From: JAUILH01 sp965230535
GTDB lineage: Bacteria > Bacteroidota > Bacteroidia > Flavobacteriales_D > JAUILH01
NCBI GenBank assembly: GCA_965230535.1
Contig: OZ246009.1
Location: forward strand, 1,302,001-1,366,000
DNA: 64,000 bases
Direction of reading: 5' to 3'
The number at the start of each line of letters is the position of its first letter. Positions within the stretch are counted from its first letter, which is position 1. Under the pieces are notes generated by a model, which ran no database searches, was not told the DNA's origin, and saw only the letters and a program-made list of their open reading frames with translations. A program made the position numbers and the translations under genes. Positions 10,325 to 18,922 of the stretch are shown here, one piece after another.

Positions 10325-11758
10325 ATGAACTGGCGTCCACTGTTGAAAATATCAGGTATTCTTGTCCTCACATGGATTCTCTTCTTCATTGCCCAAAAGA
10401 GTTTTCAGGCACCTTCAACGGATCATTTAAAACAAATCCCTGCCCACGCGGATGCTGTATTGATTCTGAATAATAAAAAAATCGGAGGTGCGCTTTTTTA
10501 CCAGAGATTTTATAATGAAGACGAGTTTAAAAGTCGGGTAGAAATTGACGAAGAGTTGGAGAAAGAGTTGGTCGCAGATGCCATTGAAGCCAGTATTGAC
10601 CTCCTGAGTCCGATTGCCTGTTTCAGTTACTCCAAAGACGGAGAACCTGTGGTAGGAATTGCCTTAAAAGCTTCAGATGAGGAGGGGGTGGATGAATTCC
10701 TTAAGAAGTATTTGCCCAAAACCGGACTCGATTTCAACTATGAAGTCTCAGTCAATGATGATGGTGCTTTGGTGCTGTTCACTGAGAAAACGTCTGCTCT
10801 AAATTTAGCTGAGGAGATCAATGGATTCTCAAAAAAGTACGGTTCTGCTATGAAGGAGTCCTGGTTCGAACCACTTCTAAACCGAGAACATGATATGGCG
10901 GTGTTCTTCAATCCTCACCACAATTCGGGTTCTGTCATTGTGGATTATTTAGACAAGTTTACACCACCATTTGTAGAGAACAGTTACTCTTTCTTTAGCA
11001 TCAAGGAAGATAAATTATCCATCATTCATCAGGCACAAACCAAACAGGATGTTGATCAGATTTTAAGTCAGGACAGAAAATCTCTTGATTTGAGCGAAGG
11101 ATTGCTGTCCGGACAATTTCACTGGAATTCGGGAATTAATTACGACCATGAAGAGTTATCTGAAGTCATAGAACTGCCAACAGATAGTGGCATTGTAGAA
11201 TTGTATTTGGATAGCCTTTTAGCCGGAGACATCAGTTTTTGGATGAATGGTTTGGGGGTGAGTCTGAAATCTCAGGTGCTTTTCCCAACAGCAGATGGTG
11301 TGGCGAGTTTTAAAGTGAATGAGGCTTACTGGCAAAGTAAGAAGTCTGCTTTACTCGATGATGGCGGACTGGAAGATGTGGATGGCGCCTATAAATTGAA
11401 AAATCAATTGCCCATATTCCTGCGCGAAGACGATGGCTACGTATATGTGTCTCAAAGAAAAAACTTGCTGAATGAGGAGATGATCACTTCAGATCAGAAT
11501 TTCAGTTTTCAATTGCAGATGGATGAGTTGATTGAGAACATTGATTTCCTACCTCTGGAAGACACCTGGGGAATCAAAACAGTTGCCTTAAACGGAGTGC
11601 CGTCAAAAGGGAATGAGCTTAAGTTTGAAGGCAGTGTCGTTTTCAAACATTCTAATCACGGAATGATAGATGTGTTGCACATGCTCACAACCATCGATGA
11701 AGAAATAGAAGCTTTATTGATTCAGGAGATTGTAGAAATACTCAGCTCTGTAAAATAA
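10325..11758 (+). CDS. Membrane-anchored protein of unknown function, partner of the preceding gene
   Basis: About 477 aa. A single N-terminal hydrophobic segment (ISGILVLTWILFFIAQ) without a clear cleavage site suggests a membrane anchor with a large extracytoplasmic domain. The opening phrase IPAHADAVLILNNKKIGGALFYQ resembles the start of DUF4836/DUF3352-like exported domains, in which a sentence of this kind recurs; this is a weak hint. I chose ATG at 10325, two nucleotides after the upstream stop, over the TTG at 10319, which would overlap that stop. Its last 37 nt overlap, convergently, the 3' end of the binding-protein gene on the other strand. Confidence 0.6.
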   Translation: MNWRPLLKISGILVLTWILFFIAQKSFQAPSTDHLKQIPAHADAVLILNNKKIGGALFYQRFYNEDEFKSRVEIDEELEKELVADAIEASIDLLSPIACFSYSKDGEPVVGIALKASDEEGVDEFLKKYLPKTGLDFNYEVSVNDDGALVLFTEKTSALNLAEEINGFSKKYGSAMKESWFEPLLNREHDMAVFFNPHHNSGSVIVDYLDKFTPPFVENSYSFFSIKEDKLSIIHQAQTKQDVDQILSQDRKSLDLSEGLLSGQFHWNSGINYDHEELSEVIELPTDSGIVELYLDSLLAGDISFWMNGLGVSLKSQVLFPTADGVASFKVNEAYWQSKKSALLDDGGLEDVDGAYKLKNQLPIFLREDDGYVYVSQRKNLLNEEMITSDQNFSFQLQMDELIENIDFLPLEDTWGIKTVALNGVPSKGNELKFEGSVVFKHSNHGMIDVLHMLTTIDEEIEALLIQEIVEILSSVK

Positions 11759-12519
11759 GCAGGGGCCAGGACACTTCTGTAACCATACCAACTAAACATC
11801 TCGCCGTCTACCAAAACAATCCTGGCGTTCGGAAACATAGCCTGATAGTGAGCCAGATGCTTCTCCTTAAAAGGAAAAGGTTCTGATGATAAGAAGACAA
11901 AGTCGGGATGCAATTCCTTCGCCAGTTCAGCAGTAATTTCCGGATAACGCGTGTATTCAGCTTGATCGGGTAGGGCGTTTTCATATCCGCAACGTTTCAT
12001 CATATCGTTGATGTAGGTGTGTCTGCCAATAGCCATGGCCGGATTGTGCCAAATGAGATAAAGTGCACTGCCCTTTGGCGTATTGTCTAATACGGAGAAA
12101 CCTTTCTGCACCTCATGTATCAGTTTGTTTCCGGATTCTGACTTACCACAAATCTCCGACACATCCTTGATCATTTTTAAGTTATCATCAAGAGTGAAAA
12201 TGTCACTGACGTAAGTAGGAAACAAGCTTTGAAGTTCCTTAATCTGATCTTCCTGATTTTCTTCTTTGTTGGCGAGAATAAGATCAGGTTCCAAAGATTT
12301 GATTTTTTCTATGTCCAGAGTTTTGGTCCCGCCAATTCTCGTTTTATTGCGAAACCACTCTTCCGGATGAATGCAGAACTTGGTAATCCCAATTGTTTCT
12401 TCATCCAGCCCCAAATGCCACAATAGTTCCGTTTGAGAGGGAACAACAGATATGATTTTCTTAGGTGGAGACACCAATTCAATCTCCGCTCCAATTTGAT
12501 CTGTGATTCGTCTAGCCAA
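11722..12519 (-). CDS. Helical-backbone metal-receptor / BtuF-like substrate-binding protein
   Basis: 265 aa. The fold signature of the TroA/BtuF class is visible: RIISVVPS-like KKIISVVPSQTELLWHLGL (25-40), then GGTKTLDIEKIKSLEPDLILAN, the linking helix, and LHPDFVFLSSEPFPF near the C-terminus. Family members capture vitamin B12, haem or iron chelates for ABC importers. There is no signal peptide, and no permease or ATPase is adjacent; Bacteroidota have many such cytoplasm-like members whose ligand is unknown. The start is TTG at 12519, inside the end of the cystathionine beta-synthase gene (8-nt overlap), so translation is probably coupled. Confidence 0.8.
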   Translation of the reverse strand: MARRITDQIGAEIELVSPPKKIISVVPSQTELLWHLGLDEETIGITKFCIHPEEWFRNKTRIGGTKTLDIEKIKSLEPDLILANKEENQEDQIKELQSLFPTYVSDIFTLDDNLKMIKDVSEICGKSESGNKLIHEVQKGFSVLDNTPKGSALYLIWHNPAMAIGRHTYINDMMKRCGYENALPDQAEYTRYPEITAELAKELHPDFVFLSSEPFPFKEKHLAHYQAMFPNARIVLVDGEMFSWYGYRSVLAPAYFTELSISTIS

Positions 12520-13873
12520 TGGCGTTGATCAAATCGTGTTTTGTAATGATGTGGTACTTACCGGCATCATCTTTTACCAATGCAGCAGGTGTGTCATGAC
12601 CAACCAGTTTAGAAATCTCTTCGATGGTGGCTTTGGCATCTACCTCAGGTAATTTATTACCCATCACCTCATTAATTGGCATGTCTTTAATAGAAGGGTT
12701 GTCCATCATCTTCTTGAACAAACCAGAATCATCAACCACACCAACAAATTCATCGTCTTTTACAACCGGAATTTGAGAAATACCATAAGTCTGCATTTTT
12801 ACAATGGCATGAGACACCAATTCGTTGGCACCAATGGTCACCAAACTTTTATCTTCATGATTCTTGATCAAATCAATTGCCGTTTTATGCTCGTCATCTA
12901 AGAAACCTCTGTCTCTCATCCAGTCGTCATTAAACATCTTACCAACGTATCTGCTTCCGTGATCGTGGAACAATACCACCACCACATCATCTTCTTTCAA
13001 TTCATCCTTCATTTGAAGAATCCCTTTAATGGCAGATCCTGCTGAATTTCCAACAAAAATACCTTCCTCTTTAGCCAACCTTCTTTGGTAAACGGCTGCA
13101 TCACGGTCTGTCACCTTTTCAAAGTGATCTATCACGCTGAAATCAACGTTTTTTGGAAGAATATCTTCTCCAATACCTTCAGTGATATATGGATAAATCT
13201 CATTTTCATCAAAAACGCCCGTTTCATGGTATTTCTTAAACACAGAACCATAAGTATCGATTCCCCAGATTTTGATGTTTGGGTTCTTTTCTTTCAAATA
13301 TTTCCCAACACCAGATACAGTTCCTCCGGTTCCAACACCCACCACAAAGTGTGTGATCTTTCCTTCAGTTTGTTCCCAGATTTCAGGACCCGTACTTAAA
13401 TAATGTGCCTTGGCATTCGATGGGTTATCGTACTGGTTCACATACCACGAGTTAGGAATCTCTGTAGACAATCTTTTCGATACAGAATAATAAGAACGTG
13501 GATCTTCTGGTGCCACATTTGTCGGGCAAACATACACTTCAGCACCAACGGCTCTTAGGATGTCCATCTTTTCCTTACTCTGCTTATCACTCAACACACA
13601 TACCAGTTTGTAACCTTTGATGATACAAGCCAAAGCCAGTCCCATTCCTGTATTTCCGGAAGTACCTTCAATCACGGTTCCACCAGGCTTTAATCTGCCA
13701 TCAGCTTCAGCATCTTCAATCATTTGAAGCGCCATTCTGTCCTTAACAGAGTTCCCCGGATTGGTGGTTTCAACCTTAGCAAGCACAGTGGCTTTAATGT
13801 CTTTGGTTAACGCGTTTAACTTCACTAAAGGCGTGTCCCCAATAGTTTCAAGTATGTTGTTGTAGTATTTCAT
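12512..13873 (-). CDS. cbs: Cystathionine beta-synthase (PLP domain plus CBS pair)
   Basis: 453 aa. The N-terminal 320 residues are a fold-type II PLP enzyme: NSVKDRM with Lys44 as the Schiff-base lysine, TSGNTG (71-76) for the substrate carboxylate, and GTGGTVSG near 185 for the phosphate. The C-terminal 120 residues hold two CBS motifs (SQIPVVKDDEFVGVVDD and the DTPAALVKDDAGKYHIITKHDL pair), which separates this from plain cysteine synthase. It condenses serine (or O-acetylserine) with homocysteine (or sulfide). The start ATG is supported by the conserved opening ILETIGDTPLVKLN. It heads a two-gene unit with the metal-receptor-like protein. Confidence 0.93.
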   Translation of the reverse strand: MKYYNNILETIGDTPLVKLNALTKDIKATVLAKVETTNPGNSVKDRMALQMIEDAEADGRLKPGGTVIEGTSGNTGMGLALACIIKGYKLVCVLSDKQSKEKMDILRAVGAEVYVCPTNVAPEDPRSYYSVSKRLSTEIPNSWYVNQYDNPSNAKAHYLSTGPEIWEQTEGKITHFVVGVGTGGTVSGVGKYLKEKNPNIKIWGIDTYGSVFKKYHETGVFDENEIYPYITEGIGEDILPKNVDFSVIDHFEKVTDRDAAVYQRRLAKEEGIFVGNSAGSAIKGILQMKDELKEDDVVVVLFHDHGSRYVGKMFNDDWMRDRGFLDDEHKTAIDLIKNHEDKSLVTIGANELVSHAIVKMQTYGISQIPVVKDDEFVGVVDDSGLFKKMMDNPSIKDMPINEVMGNKLPEVDAKATIEEISKLVGHDTPAALVKDDAGKYHIITKHDLINAIG

Positions 13874-13958
13874 TGTGTTTCGAAAATCTGGGACAAATGT
13901 AGTTACTTCCTTTGTGAATGAGGATGGATTCTTGAAAAGATTAAAAGATGTTGAATGA

Positions 13959-15173
13959 CTATTGTTGCCTTTTAATAATTTTCATGATAACCCTTTCATC
14001 AAATCCGTTGATTATCTCAAGTAGGTAAAGGCCATCTGCCTGACCTATTTCCATTTCAACTACATTGGAATGGTAGATCTCTTTGGTTTGCAGTGTCTGC
14101 CCGGATAGCGATAATAAGTTTAACTTGAGGTATTGCTGTTCTGAGCTAAAATCAAGAAGCAAGTGCCCCTCTGTTGGGTTGGGGTATATAATGAGTTGCC
14201 TGAATAGGGCATTTTCTAGTATGTCAACCGTAGAAATTGTTTCACACGCAGAGGTGTCTGTACAGTTATTCTCGGTCACTTCCACAGCATAATCTCCATT
14301 AACGGAAGGCGTAAAATTTTGGCTTGTAGCGCCTGGAATGACAGCATAGTTGTTCAGACAATCTAACCATTTGTATTGGGCTCCAACAGCATTAGAGGTA
14401 ATCATAGGATCATTTACTACAATACTTGTATTGACTGTGTTGATTGTCAGATTAACTGTGAAAACAGTATCCTTAACAAGGACACTCGCAGTTGGAATGG
14501 TATCCATGTAAATGCCTGAACTGGTCCAGGTTTCATTGCCATCTGGCGATACTGAACTGTCACATGAAGTTGTCATTAATGTGTCATAATGAAAGCACTC
14601 ATACATGGTATGGTTGCCCAAGGAATCATCCATATCAATAGGAAATACATCCCATTCCGTGGTTCCAATTGCCCAGTTGGTGTTCCCCTGTTGAATCAAT
14701 ATTTGCCTGATAAGCGTATTGTTATTAGTCGCGCCGGACCCAACAGGCCATCCTGAGCCTGGATCCACACCAATTTGACCAATGACGTCAATGGTATCTT
14801 GGGTACTTATTTTTTTGAGCCATAAGGCATCATCTCCATTGTAAAAGGTAATGCTGTGGGTGGTGTCTGACTCTGTGATCAAAAAAGATAGTGAGGTACC
14901 TGGATTTGTTGCCACAAAGACATCATACGGAGCCAGATTTCCCTGGGGAAATAGACTATCCGATGGGGTAGTTGAACCATTGTTATTTCTGTAGACCACA
15001 TAGTCGGAAAGGTTAATCGTACTATTCGTGGGATTATAAATTTCAAAAGCCCTGTTGCTTGAAGAACCTTCTATGTATTCTGAGAAGAAGAGCTCTGAGC
15101 ATTGACTGTGGACTTGACCACTTGCCATCAACATGAAAAGTAGAGTGAATAGTTTTATTTGTAAAGCTCTCAT
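13959..15173 (-). CDS. Secreted lamin-tail-domain protein with type A T9SS sorting signal
   Basis: 404 aa. The signal peptide ends at VHSQ (about residue 24). Residues 26-150 are a lamin tail domain (LFFSEYIEGSSSNRAFEIYNPT, then LSDYVVYRNNN), an Ig-like fold often found on exported Bacteroidota proteins. The middle has a sequence of the type YKWLDCLNNYAVIPGATSQNFTPSVNGDYAVEV, a repeat unit common beside T9SS domains. The C-terminus (IYPNPTEGHLLLDF...LYLLEII) is a type A sorting domain, removed on passage through the T9SS. The protein should be surface-bound or released. No enzymatic motif is seen. Confidence 0.88.
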   Translation of the reverse strand: MRALQIKLFTLLFMLMASGQVHSQCSELFFSEYIEGSSSNRAFEIYNPTNSTINLSDYVVYRNNNGSTTPSDSLFPQGNLAPYDVFVATNPGTSLSFLITESDTTHSITFYNGDDALWLKKISTQDTIDVIGQIGVDPGSGWPVGSGATNNNTLIRQILIQQGNTNWAIGTTEWDVFPIDMDDSLGNHTMYECFHYDTLMTTSCDSSVSPDGNETWTSSGIYMDTIPTASVLVKDTVFTVNLTINTVNTSIVVNDPMITSNAVGAQYKWLDCLNNYAVIPGATSQNFTPSVNGDYAVEVTENNCTDTSACETISTVDILENALFRQLIIYPNPTEGHLLLDFSSEQQYLKLNLLSLSGQTLQTKEIYHSNVVEMEIGQADGLYLLEIINGFDERVIMKIIKRQQ

Positions 15174-15212
15174 GAGCGTAAGTTAGTGTTCTTATTCGAT
15201 CTGGACAAGAGA

Positions 15213-17057
15213 TTAAATTCCAGCCACGAAATCTGCAAATACATCTTTATGACGATCCAGGTCTATATCCATAGCGAGCGCAACACGTACAATGTAATCC
15301 TTATCCCCTTCTTTTGTAGTTCCCTGAGTGGAAGTGGCGGGAATGGTCCAGTAGCAACCTTTTAGCTGACCGTAGCTCACACAATACTTGCTCTCATCCG
15401 GAATCTCGTTGATCATTAAATTAATGAGTTTAAGATTCAAAGCTCTTTTGTAAGCTTCCTTGTCCTCTGGCGTATTGCCCTTAGTTGGAAGGTCTAAAGA
15501 AAATACGGATGGGGTGAATCCTTGCTTGGCTAATTCTTCAGACACAAAGTTGATTTTTGCTTCAGGTAGTTTGTCTTGGATAAACTCAACAAAGTTGCGC
15601 GTGTTTTCATAAGCTCCTTGAATCCTCTGCAACATGGAAGGCAGTTGTTTAGCCAGAATTTCCATCTGAAGATCTGTAGCTTCATTGTCGCACAATTGAA
15701 GGTGTTGGTCTATTTTGTCCATTAAAACTTCTGCCTTTTGATTACCTAAACAGTAGCCGGCAGTACACTTTCCACCACTTGGGAATTTCGATCCACTCAC
15801 ATAAGAAATGGTTCTAACACCAGACAGAATGTCGTCTTCGCCCAGGAAATGCACATTCGGACAGAAGGTTTGGTCTAAAATGAAAACAGGATCAACCGCT
15901 GGCTGACCATCTTGAGTATGACGTTCCTGAGATAACACATCTCTTAAATCTTCAAGATTCGGCACCTCAACTCTGGGATTGGTAGGAATCTCTGCTATGA
16001 TATAAGGAACGGCATCTTCTTTCGCAATTTTTTCCAGAACAATATCAATGCTTTGAACCATATTGTGGTCTCCATCAACGGGTAAATCCATGACAGATAC
16101 ATTGTCAAGACAAGCAGCTACCCGCCTTGCCTGATCATTGGTACCTCCATAGCAATTTGGTGGGACAACCACTCTGATATCTTTTCCAGGATGTGCTTCA
16201 ATGGCATGATGAATCAAGCCCATCACGATGGCATATTGAATGGAGAGTCCGCTAGAGCCTACAACCGCTTTTGAATGAGACCCGGTGATGTCTTTAATAG
16301 AGTGTAGAACCTGTTCCTTTTGGGCTTGGGTGTCTCGACTTTCAATATTGCTCGAAGAATCATCAAGTAAGGTATTCAATGCCAATGCGCAATTGGCAGG
16401 CGTCATAGCAATGGTCTCACGTCTCCTGACATGTTGGATGTCTGAAACATAATGACTGTTTTGGGTGCCATTGACAAAAAGGATGCTTCCCAGGTCTTTG
16501 TGAAGGTTGATAAAGAAGTCAACGGATGGCACCAATTCAAAATGACACACATTGTTGTTCTCTGAAATGAAAACCGTGCTGCCATCAAATTCCGGAATGT
16601 CACTTAATTGATTTACCTGCATCAGCTCAAACTGATAGCCATAAACCTGCTTAATAATGTTTACATCAAATCGCTCAGGTAAATTGCCTGTGTGAACGAG
16701 TCGGGTATTCTTTCCATCCAATAAGTTCTTTCTGAGTACTGCTAAAATGGGAACTGTACCTGACGAAAAACTAATGACATGGTCTGCATGTTGATCGTGT
16801 AGTCGGGCAATAACCCATTCCAAAATGCATGATAAAGGATGTCCTAAACGAATGTAATCAAATGCGGTAGGCAATTCACCCAGGGCGCTGGCCTCTGAAT
16901 TATTGCTTTTAACCAAAATTTCGAACTGCTCCAAAAACTGTGTTTTGGCAAGTCTTTCTTCATAAATATCTAATCGATGGGTAGTTAGATTAAGCCAATC
17001 CTGAGGCATATTCTTCACCACATCTTTAATGTAATTCAGCATTTGATTGTTGTTCAT
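15213..17057 (-). CDS. Large Cys/Met-metabolism-type PLP-dependent enzyme
   Basis: 614 aa, longer than ordinary cystathionine gamma-synthases/lyases (about 380-400). The C-terminal two thirds carry the fold-type I features of the Cys/Met family (PF01053): a nucleotide-like PLP phosphate region (VGSSGLSIQYAIVMG), AEIPTNPRVEVPNLEDL (compare ESPTNP of the family), DQTFCPN (Asp for the pyridine nitrogen) and YVSGSKFPSGGKCTAGY with the likely Schiff-base lysine in GSKF. The N-terminal 180 residues are an extra domain. The reaction cannot be fixed from sequence; transsulfuration (cystathionine synthase or lyase) is the family expectation, and the cbs gene lies only 1.3 kb away. Confidence 0.82.
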   Translation of the reverse strand: MNNNQMLNYIKDVVKNMPQDWLNLTTHRLDIYEERLAKTQFLEQFEILVKSNNSEASALGELPTAFDYIRLGHPLSCILEWVIARLHDQHADHVISFSSGTVPILAVLRKNLLDGKNTRLVHTGNLPERFDVNIIKQVYGYQFELMQVNQLSDIPEFDGSTVFISENNNVCHFELVPSVDFFINLHKDLGSILFVNGTQNSHYVSDIQHVRRRETIAMTPANCALALNTLLDDSSSNIESRDTQAQKEQVLHSIKDITGSHSKAVVGSSGLSIQYAIVMGLIHHAIEAHPGKDIRVVVPPNCYGGTNDQARRVAACLDNVSVMDLPVDGDHNMVQSIDIVLEKIAKEDAVPYIIAEIPTNPRVEVPNLEDLRDVLSQERHTQDGQPAVDPVFILDQTFCPNVHFLGEDDILSGVRTISYVSGSKFPSGGKCTAGYCLGNQKAEVLMDKIDQHLQLCDNEATDLQMEILAKQLPSMLQRIQGAYENTRNFVEFIQDKLPEAKINFVSEELAKQGFTPSVFSLDLPTKGNTPEDKEAYKRALNLKLINLMINEIPDESKYCVSYGQLKGCYWTIPATSTQGTTKEGDKDYIVRVALAMDIDLDRHKDVFADFVAGI

Positions 17058-17152
17058 TTGTCTTCCTTTTCAATCGGCCGGAAAGATAGATAAATTGATT
17101 AAAAAAAGACCTTAGAAATGAGCTGTAATAGACAATTTCAGCGTCAAATTTG

Positions 17153-18871
17153 TTAATTAAACTTAATCGCCTTCACCGGACTAATTCTTGTGATGATATA
17201 ACTTGGAATGATCATAGCGAGCGTACACAGAAGCAGTGTGCCGATATTCAATAATAAAATGTACCACAAGTTGAGGTTGATTGGCACTTCACTAATGTAG
17301 TATGTCTCAGTTGGCAATTTCATCAAACCAAATTGCTGTTGAAGCAGACAAAGTCCGATTCCAATCACATTCCCCCAGAAAATTCCTTTTAAGATCAGGT
17401 AAGCTGCATTGTACAGGAAAATCTTCCTGATGGTCCAGTTACTGGCCCCCATGGCTTTGAGAATCCCAATCATGTTGGTTCTTTCCAGAATAATCACCAG
17501 TAGGGCAGAACTCATGTTGATCACGGCCACAAAAATTGTTAGGATCAGAATGATTTTCACATTCATGTCCAACATGTCAAGCCAGCCAAAAATATCGCCT
17601 CTGATTTCCTTGATCGAGTTCACATCATAAGTTGCGTTTCCAATTGAATTGGTCGATCGCTCAACAATCACTGTGGCAGTATCAATGTTTTTCCAGTCGG
17701 TTGTGGTCACTTCAAATCCACCAACGTAGTAATTGAAAGTCCCTCCGGAAGTTCTCAATGTAGTTCTGAAGGTCTTGTTGTTTTTGTAGACTTTCACGTA
17801 ACCACCATCGTCCTCAATCTCAGTTTGGATGTCGCCAAATTCCGAGTTGATACAATCGCAAGTGTATAGTGAGTCAGGACCATTGTCAATGATCTCAATA
17901 TCCAGCCAGGCTGTATCCGGAATAAAGTTCGGTTCCAGTTGCTCAGAATACGCACCTGTGGCACTTGCCATGAACTCTGCTGCAATCAGGCGAATAGATG
18001 TGTCCTTGTCTATACAGATGTAGCTTTGATACAAATGCGGATCATATGGATTTTGAGTGAGTTCATAACCGTTGCCCAAATCGAAACGGTAGTTCTGCTC
18101 ATACATACCACCGTAGCAGGTCGCCTCAAGTACAAAACGACCGTTGATGCAGGTGTCTTTGATATTCAAAGAAGCTTTAGACCCCCAGTTATTCAGTTTT
18201 TGAATGTGACGGATGTCGATGAGCACCAACTCTTTGTCATACTCTTCAAAGCCGGTTTCATAGATTCCGGTAATCTTAAAAATTCGTTTGCCCGGCGTCT
18301 TGCCCTGCAGGAAGTAAAGGTCGATTTTGTCGTTTAACTTGAGCTTTAACTTATCTGCAATGTGCTGAGAAATCAGAATCTCTTTTTGAAGTTCCTCATC
18401 ACCGGTATTGATAATGGTGCCTTCATTGATGTTGTTTTTAAGGAAACGCCAGTCGAAATCGTTGCCAATTCCTTTACAAATCACACCTTGTATGTCGCGA
18501 CTAATTTCAGCTTCTCCGTCCTTATTAAGAATTGTATCTCCGGCATTCTGAATAATGGCTGGCTTTGTGGCATAGATTTGGATGTGCTCTATTAAGTCGT
18601 GGTCTTGAATACCAGGATAGAAATGAGCTTTACTTGTGTCGATTGGTTGGCCGTCAGAATTGGCGTTAATTTGAACGTGAGAGCCAAAACCAATGACCTT
18701 GTTTCTGATTTCATCCTGAAAGCCAGTAACTACTGAAATTGCAAGAATCATGACCACCATACCCAGAATAATGGATAAAATGGATATTTTTATGACCGGA
18801 CCGGAAATTTTTCCCTGGTCTCGGCTTTTATCTTTGACAATCCTACGGGCTATTTGATACGATAAATTCAG
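17153..18871 (-). CDS. LolC/LolE-type FtsX-family ABC permease, non-canonical start
   Basis: About 572 aa. An N-terminal membrane segment (IKISILSIILGMVVMILAISVV) is followed by a large periplasmic MacB-PCD-like domain (about 60-430), then three membrane segments near the C-terminus (MNVKIILILTIFVAVINMSSALLV; ILKGIFWGNVIGIGLCLL; ILLLNIGTLLLCTLAMI) ending in ISPVKAIKFN. LolC/E permeases extract lipoproteins from the inner membrane. The first ATG (18760) would delete half of the first membrane segment. Reading further, the frame stays open back to a stop at 18947-18949 and encodes LNLSYQIARRIVKDRSKDQGKISGPVIKIS, the usual LolC/E opening, yet contains no ATG, GTG or TTG. I place the start at CTG 18871; ATT at 18874 is the alternative. 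Confidence 0.85.
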   Translation of the reverse strand: MNLSYQIARRIVKDKSRDQGKISGPVIKISILSIILGMVVMILAISVVTGFQDEIRNKVIGFGSHVQINANSDGQPIDTSKAHFYPGIQDHDLIEHIQIYATKPAIIQNAGDTILNKDGEAEISRDIQGVICKGIGNDFDWRFLKNNINEGTIINTGDEELQKEILISQHIADKLKLKLNDKIDLYFLQGKTPGKRIFKITGIYETGFEEYDKELVLIDIRHIQKLNNWGSKASLNIKDTCINGRFVLEATCYGGMYEQNYRFDLGNGYELTQNPYDPHLYQSYICIDKDTSIRLIAAEFMASATGAYSEQLEPNFIPDTAWLDIEIIDNGPDSLYTCDCINSEFGDIQTEIEDDGGYVKVYKNNKTFRTTLRTSGGTFNYYVGGFEVTTTDWKNIDTATVIVERSTNSIGNATYDVNSIKEIRGDIFGWLDMLDMNVKIILILTIFVAVINMSSALLVIILERTNMIGILKAMGASNWTIRKIFLYNAAYLILKGIFWGNVIGIGLCLLQQQFGLMKLPTETYYISEVPINLNLWYILLLNIGTLLLCTLAMIIPSYIITRISPVKAIKFN

Positions 18872-18922
18872 AATTCGGAATTTGTGATAAAAGTAAGAAA
18901 CAACTTGTAAAGCAGTTACAAT

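Noticed and set aside
17939..18337. Plus-strand frame of 132 codons inside the permease gene
   Set aside because: It is a shadow of a well supported membrane protein gene on the other strand, with no family resemblance.
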